The notes under the pieces: model-generated
Told to the model about the DNA's origin: nothing
The model's input: only the letters and a program-made list of their open reading frames with translations
Databases searched by the model: none
Shown: positions 59,317-64,000 of the stretch, piece by piece
How positions within the stretch are numbered: the first letter of the stretch is position 1
Layout of the letters: each line of letters begins with the position of its first letter
Made by a program: the position numbers and the translations under genes
From: Fimenecus sp052298855
GTDB taxonomy: Bacteria; Bacillota; Clostridia; Oscillospirales; Acutalibacteraceae
DNA length: 64,000 nt
Assembly: GCA_052298855.1 (NCBI GenBank)
Contig: DAVZXP010000004.1
Coordinates: 1-64,000 of the forward strand
Reading direction: 5' to 3'

Positions 59317-59375
59317 AGCGTTTCCTCCAATATAATCTAAGCTTATTTTAGCACAAAAGCCGATATTTGCAAGCG

Positions 59376-61763
59376 TTATTTCAATTCTGCTATCGTAACG
59401 CCTTCTTCACCCTCTCCGTAAATGCCCGTGCGATAAGTTCTGATATTAGGATGTTTCCTCAAATGTGTTTGAACAGCCTTTCGAAGCGTTCCCGTTCCCT
59501 TGCCGTGAATTACGGTGAATTCATTGAGTCCAGAACGCAAAATGCTGTCAATAAAGCGGTCAAGCTCCATAATCGCCTCTTCCCTGTCCATACCTCTTAA
59601 ATCGACGCTCGTCTTTGCACTCTGCGTTTTAAGCTCGGTATCCGTCGTTCTGACAGTTCGGCGTTTTGACTGCTCGGTATTTTTCTTTTTCTCGCCTAAA
59701 AGTCGCAAGGTATCTTCGGGAACTTTTGTTTTGATTATGCCTGCCTGAACCTCTACATTACCTTTCGAGTCTGCAACGCTTACAACAGTTCCGTCTGCGC
59801 CGAGAGTGGTTATGCGGACATTATCTCCGACCTTTAACGGTCTCGGAAGCTTGTAATCGCCGTCATCATCGTCATAATAGGTCTCGCTCGTCAAATCATC
59901 GATAGCGTTAAGGTGCTGTTTCATAGCAGCCTTTGCTTTTCTTGCCATCTCGGCGGCGTTTTTCTCTTTCGCCTGCTGCTTGCGAAGCATATCAATTTCA
60001 AGCATAAGAGAATTTGCGGCACGCTTTGCATTTTCGACAATTCGTTTTGCCTCGTTCTGCGCTCTTTCGATTTCCTTATCGCTCTTTTTCTGCGCCTCGT
60101 CAAGCTTTTGCTGAACAGACTCTTTCATTTCATCTATTTGACCTTTGAGTTCCTCTGTTCTGCGACGCTCGTCCTCCATTTGAAGCCTTGTTTTTTCAAG
60201 GCTGTCAACAACGTCCTCGAAGCGTGTGTTTTCCACTGAAATAAGTGCTTGAGCCGCTTCGATTATTTCATCATTAAGATTCAAATGCCGTGAAATTGCA
60301 AAAGCGTTGGATCGGCCCGGTACGCCGATTAAGAGTTTGTATGTAGGACTCAACGTTTCAACGTCAAATTCACAGGAAGCATTTTCCACCCTATCGGTTC
60401 TCAAGGCATATTCTTTGAGCTCAGAATAGTGGGTTGTAGCGGCAATTTTTGCACCTTTTCTTCTGAGATATTCAAGCACCGAAACAGCAAGAGCCGCACC
60501 CTCGACGGGGTCTGTGCCTGCGCCAAGCTCATCTATTAAAATAAGCGACGATTCATCGGCTGTCTCGGTTATAGATACAATTTTAGTCATATGAGCCGAA
60601 AATGTGGAAAGTGACTGCTCAATACTCTGCTCTTCTCCTATATCGCAAAGGATATTTTTGAAAACACAAAGCTGTGAATTATCGTTTGCGGGAATATAAA
60701 GTCCGCACTGTGCCATAAGCGTCAAAAGTCCGAGCGTTTTTATTGAAACCGTTTTACCGCCTGTGTTGGGACCTGTAATAACAAGCGAGTCAAAATCCTC
60801 GCCGAGTCTGATGTCAACGGGTACAACCTTTTGCGGATTGAGAAGCGGATGACGTGCTTTTTTTAATTCGATTATGCCCTCGTCATTGATTATCGGCTTT
60901 GTAGCTTTCATTTTATAGCCCAACTGTGCCTTTGAGAAAATCAAATTGAGCTCGACCGCACTCTTATAGCTTAAAATTATGCTGTCCGCAAATTCCGACG
61001 CCGCAACGGAAAGCTCCGATAAAATCCTGTCGATTTCATCCCTTTCCTTGCTCTGCAAGACCTTGATTTCATTGTTTGCCTCGACAACTGCGGCAGGCTC
61101 GATAAACACCGTTGCACCGCTTGAAGAGGTGTCATGCACCATACCTGCAACCTGTGAGCGATGCTCACTTTTTACGGGTACGACAAATCTGCCGTTTCGC
61201 TGTGTTACAATAGCATCCTGCAAGCTGTTTCGGTAAACGGGAGAACGCAGCATTTTATCAAGCTGCTCTCTTATTCTCGACTCCTGCGCACGCATTTTTC
61301 TGCGTATGGTTTTAAGCTCCGACGAAGCGTTATCCGACATCTCACTTTCGGAGATAATCGCATTGTTTATCATATCCTCAAGAAATTTGTTCGGATAAAG
61401 CGAATTAAACAAATCGTCAAGTGCCGTGCTCATACCTGCCGACTTGTCGTGCCAGGAAAGTATGCCTCTTATAACCCTGAGCACCTGTGAAATATCAAGT
61501 AATTCACGCATATTAAGCACGCCGCCTGCCTGCGCACGACGGAGTGAGTTGTCAATATTCATAAGACCGCCGAAGCCGGGTGCTCCGAATTTCGCAATCA
61601 AAATATGTGCCGCTTCGGTCTTTGAAAGCGAAGCAGTTACATCGAAAATATCGTATGACGGCGTAAGTGCCAACGCCTCCTCCCTTGCATCCTCACAAGC
61701 GGTAAGGTCTGCAAGCTGAGAAAGTATTTTCGGTAATTCAAGTGAAATGTAATCCTTTTGCAT
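59376..61763 (-). CDS. mutS2: MutS2 endonuclease
   Basis: A 795-residue MutS-family protein without the mismatch-reading domain. The ATPase has GPNTGGKTVSIKT and LILIDELGAGTDP; a coiled coil (about 510-620) precedes a C-terminal Smr nuclease domain (VDLRGMDREEAIMELD, VIHGKGTGTLRKAV). In Firmicutes it suppresses recombination or splits collided ribosomes. It lies one base after recO. Confidence 0.95.
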   Translation of the reverse strand: MQKDYISLELPKILSQLADLTACEDAREEALALTPSYDIFDVTASLSKTEAAHILIAKFGAPGFGGLMNIDNSLRRAQAGGVLNMRELLDISQVLRVIRGILSWHDKSAGMSTALDDLFNSLYPNKFLEDMINNAIISESEMSDNASSELKTIRRKMRAQESRIREQLDKMLRSPVYRNSLQDAIVTQRNGRFVVPVKSEHRSQVAGMVHDTSSSGATVFIEPAAVVEANNEIKVLQSKERDEIDRILSELSVAASEFADSIILSYKSAVELNLIFSKAQLGYKMKATKPIINDEGIIELKKARHPLLNPQKVVPVDIRLGEDFDSLVITGPNTGGKTVSIKTLGLLTLMAQCGLYIPANDNSQLCVFKNILCDIGEEQSIEQSLSTFSAHMTKIVSITETADESSLILIDELGAGTDPVEGAALAVSVLEYLRRKGAKIAATTHYSELKEYALRTDRVENASCEFDVETLSPTYKLLIGVPGRSNAFAISRHLNLNDEIIEAAQALISVENTRFEDVVDSLEKTRLQMEDERRRTEELKGQIDEMKESVQQKLDEAQKKSDKEIERAQNEAKRIVENAKRAANSLMLEIDMLRKQQAKEKNAAEMARKAKAAMKQHLNAIDDLTSETYYDDDDGDYKLPRPLKVGDNVRITTLGADGTVVSVADSKGNVEVQAGIIKTKVPEDTLRLLGEKKKNTEQSKRRTVRTTDTELKTQSAKTSVDLRGMDREEAIMELDRFIDSILRSGLNEFTVIHGKGTGTLRKAVQTHLRKHPNIRTYRTGIYGEGEEGVTIAELK

Positions 61764-62507
61764 TTATAAAGTCCTCATAGAATTGTAAAATTCAAGTGTT
61801 TTGAAATTTCTGTCCGATTTAACTTTTGTATAAATTTCTGTTATATATGAAAGCTCGGATAATTCGGAGTCGGTCATTTTGAAGCTGAAAAGCTTTTCAA
61901 GACTTGAGAAAACAATATGCCGCATTGCCGTAACAATACGCAGCGGAAGCGGAAAAAGAGCGTTTCCCGAGGCACAGTTTTCACAATAGAGAAGTCCGTG
62001 TTCAACATCAAAAAACATTATCGGCGTTTCAAACTCTCCGCACCTCTCGCACGCAACTAAATTCGGTGCATAACCCGAAAGCGACATAAGCCTGAGCTCG
62101 ACAATAGCCTTTAGCTGTTGTGCAGGCTTTTTGTCGTGAGCCAGCATATAAAGAGCGTTCAGCATAAGGCGCAAATAATCGGTAGCCGGCTCATCCTGCG
62201 GCGACAGCTCACACGCAAGTTCGGCAAAATACTGTGCAAGAGCGAGCTTTTCAATATCGCTCCTCAATTCAAAAAACATTTCAATACTCTGTGCCTCGTC
62301 GATTATGTAGCTGTCCTTTCCCATATAAAAGGACAGTTGAGAATAGCAGAATTGACCTGTGGTGGAATGTTTTTTGCTTTTAATACTCTTTGCGCCTCTG
62401 ACAAAAGCTTTTATAATGCCCATATCCTCCGTCAGCACCGTAACAAGCTTGTCCCGTTCACCGATATTCTGTTCTCTGAGGATAAGACCCTTTGTGTTGT
62501 ACCTCAT
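61764..62507 (-). CDS. recO: DNA repair protein RecO
   Basis: A 247-residue RecFOR-pathway protein: N-terminal OB fold (LILREQNIGERDKLVTVLTED), a helical C-terminal domain and a Cys4 zinc site (CERCGEF, CENCASG). Its start lies inside the 3' end of yqzL (50-base overlap), so translation is probably coupled. Confidence 0.93.
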   Translation of the reverse strand: MRYNTKGLILREQNIGERDKLVTVLTEDMGIIKAFVRGAKSIKSKKHSTTGQFCYSQLSFYMGKDSYIIDEAQSIEMFFELRSDIEKLALAQYFAELACELSPQDEPATDYLRLMLNALYMLAHDKKPAQQLKAIVELRLMSLSGYAPNLVACERCGEFETPIMFFDVEHGLLYCENCASGNALFPLPLRIVTAMRHIVFSSLEKLFSFKMTDSELSELSYITEIYTKVKSDRNFKTLEFYNSMRTL

Positions 62508-62613
62508 TTTTCGCTTCCTCGGTTTTCTCTTCCTGTTTTATTGCGTTATATTTTATATAATCGTCAATTTTTCCGCTTTTGGAAAAAACGTACCAAAAAT
62601 CCTCGCTTTTCAT
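62458..62613 (-). CDS. yqzL: YqzL-family small protein
   Basis: A 51-residue protein, MKSEDFWYVFSKSGKIDDYI and so on. The W-x-V-F-x-x-(T/S)-G-x-(I/V) pattern and the position between era and recO are those of YqzL in Bacillus. The C-terminal 17 codons overlap recO in another frame. The function is unknown. Confidence 0.8.
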   Translation of the reverse strand: MKSEDFWYVFSKSGKIDDYIKYNAIKQEEKTEEAKNEVQHKGSYPQRTEYR

Positions 62614-62675
62614 AACAATACCGCCTTAAAAGATTTACATAATTAACTTAACCTTTTAAGACGGCTGTATTACTG

Positions 62676-63578
62676 TTAATCTAAACCAAAATTGTGAATA
62701 ATTCCTTCTCTGTTTCGCCAATCCTCTTTTACTTTTACCCAGCATTGAAGATTTACCTTTATATCAAAGAAGTTTTCAATATCCTGACGTGCATAGGTGG
62801 ATATTTTTTTGAGCATTTGACCGCCCTTGCCGATAATAATTCCCTTATGGCTTTCACGCTCGCAATATATTGTCGCTTCGACGTCCATAATACTGCCGTC
62901 GTCACGCTCTCTCATTCTCTCAATCGCAACAGCCGTACCGTGAGGAATTTCCTTGTCCAAAAGACGGAGCATTTTTTCCCTGATTATTTCAGCGACAAGC
63001 ACTCTTTCGGGCTGGTCTGTCAAGGTGTCGTCGGGGAAAAAGTGGATGCTCTCGACCGACAACGCTTTTAATTCGTCAAGCAAGGCGTCAAGTCCGTCGC
63101 CCGACTGTGCGCTGACGGGAACAATCGCTTTGAAATCATAGAGAGCCGACAGCTCGGCAAGCTTTTTCATAAGCTCGGTTTTGTCCTTGAGCATATCGAT
63201 TTTATTGATTGCAAGCACAACGGTCATTTTCTCCGATTTAAACTTCTTTATAAGTTCAAGCTCTGCCGTGTTGAGCTTTTCGTCATTTGCGTCAACAACA
63301 AAAAGGCACGAGTCAACACCCGATATGCTGTCGCTTACAGCCTGCACCATTTTTTCGCCGAGTTTATTTTTCGGCTTATGAAAACCGGGCGTGTCCGTAA
63401 ACACAAGCTGAACGTTGTCCTCAGTTGTCAAAACGCCCATTATTCTTGTTCTTGTAGTCTGCGGCTTTGACGAAACAATGGCAATTTTACTGCCTATAAG
63501 TCTGTTAAGAATTGAAGATTTGCCGACATTTGCCTTGCCGACAATGGCGATAAACGCCGTTTTTGATGTATTGTTCAT
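62676..63578 (-). CDS. era: GTPase Era
   Basis: A 300-residue ribosome-assembly GTPase. G1 GKANVGKSS, G3 DTPGFH, G4 NKID, then a C-terminal KH domain (GIIIGKGGQMLKKIS) that binds the 3' end of 16S rRNA. It follows the diacylglycerol kinase gene by 12 bp, the common dgkA-era order. Confidence 0.96.
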   Translation of the reverse strand: MNNTSKTAFIAIVGKANVGKSSILNRLIGSKIAIVSSKPQTTRTRIMGVLTTEDNVQLVFTDTPGFHKPKNKLGEKMVQAVSDSISGVDSCLFVVDANDEKLNTAELELIKKFKSEKMTVVLAINKIDMLKDKTELMKKLAELSALYDFKAIVPVSAQSGDGLDALLDELKALSVESIHFFPDDTLTDQPERVLVAEIIREKMLRLLDKEIPHGTAVAIERMRERDDGSIMDVEATIYCERESHKGIIIGKGGQMLKKISTYARQDIENFFDIKVNLQCWVKVKEDWRNREGIIHNFGLD

Positions 63579-63590
63579 TTAATATTTCCT

Positions 63591-64000
63591 TTATTTTTTA
63601 TCTTTTGAAGCCTTACCGAAGCCCTTGAATATAAACACCGTTGCAGGGATTATTGATAATATGAAAACAACAAGCATAACGGGATTTTCACGGTAATATA
63701 AGAACATTTGCGAAAATGCTTCGGGCTGACCGAGTATCGCAATTCCCGTTGCCACCGCAAAAATCGCACATACAAGCACCGCACCTGCCGCCGTGTCCTT
63801 TGCAACTTTGCCGTTTTCGGTATACTCCTCACTCGCAAGGTCAACCGTTCGTTCAACCGCCGTGTTTATAAGCTCTGCCGCAACAACTGCCATATTTGCA
63901 AGGAAAATTACAGCTAATTGAGTTCTTGTAATTTCAAAGAAATCATAAACGAAAAGAAAAGAATACATATATATCATACATACAAAATGTATTCGCATAT
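63591..64000 (-). CDS. dgkA: Diacylglycerol/undecaprenol kinase, partial (cut by the right edge)
   Basis: The 5' end lies beyond the window. The visible part has the DgkA core: VVAAELINTAVERTVDL with the catalytic Glu pair, a KVAKDTAAGAVL segment, and two further membrane helices. The internal ATG at 63998 lies in the family's NMRIH region, so it is not the true start. It recycles diacylglycerol or undecaprenol by phosphorylation. Confidence 0.88.
   Translation of the reverse strand, partial: MRIHFVCMIYMYSFLFVYDFFEITRTQLAVIFLANMAVVAAELINTAVERTVDLASEEYTENGKVAKDTAAGAVLVCAIFAVATGIAILGQPEAFSQMFLYYRENPVMLVVFILSIIPATVFIFKGFGKASKDKK

Overview
The window looks like a chromosomal segment of a gut-type, spore-forming Clostridia, probably Oscillospiraceae/Ruminococcaceae. 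The evidence is a Gram-positive gene order (dgkA-era-yqzL-recO-mutS2; ylxM-ffh-rpsP-khpA-rimM-trmD; recA-recX-rimO-pgsA), two T-box leaders, a SpoIVFA/SpoIVFB-like pair, a TnpV relic, and catabolic genes for host or plant glycans and uronates. No rRNA, complete tRNA or CRISPR array was seen. The organism assignment is an inference from gene content.

Positions 1-17000 are accessory. A MarR regulator runs off the left edge and has a palindromic promoter. It is followed by an AT-rich patchwork: a Phd antitoxin with a frameshifted ParE-type toxin, a DNA alkyl-transferase, a nitrilase and small relics. A repeat recurs near 232-297, 3068-3246 and 16086-16223; the second copy runs straight into the 3' half of a tRNA-Gln(CUG) with its terminator, which looks like an integration scar. 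Between the second and third copies lies a potassium/magnesium module: kdpF-kdpA-kdpB-kdpC, ktrB, a truncated ktrA, a membrane-anchored LysR-type ligand-binding protein, a CorA-like transporter, and kdpD-kdpE. The kdp and ktrB promoters share two 10-bp boxes at identical spacing. The module ends in TnpV-type relics and a broken sugar acetyltransferase gene.

Positions 17000-24400 hold a tightly coupled seven-gene operon: a surface NEAT-domain protein, an MptD-type ECF S component, EcfT, a double-ATPase EcfA, two fused ABC half-transporters and a YgbA-like cysteine protein. A strong promoter carries two palindromic operators. I read it as an iron, heme or siderophore acquisition system and consider it the best candidate for an under-described system here. 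Positions 25100-29200 hold a two-gene operon of intracellular glycoside hydrolases (GHL6-like and GH35).

Positions 29400-38200 hold a membrane protein and a TetR-controlled operon running leftward: GlpA-like dehydrogenase, FAD/NAD oxidoreductase, DUF1667 protein, FGGY kinase and an alkyl-DHAP-synthase-like FAD enzyme. Positions 38200-55100 hold, mostly on the minus strand, the SpoIVF-like pair, a Trp T-box-controlled ABC importer, a DUF975 protein, a Cys T-box-controlled cysE-cysS pair, pgsA-rimO-recX-recA with an SOS-like box, rpmB (plus strand), and a hexuronate pathway (uxuA, SDR reductase, KDG kinase, KDPG aldolase) with a PduL acyltransferase.

Positions 55200-64000 are core housekeeping: trmD-rimM-khpA-rpsP-ffh-ylxM, a lipoprotein, mutS2, recO, yqzL, era and a dgkA cut by the right edge.
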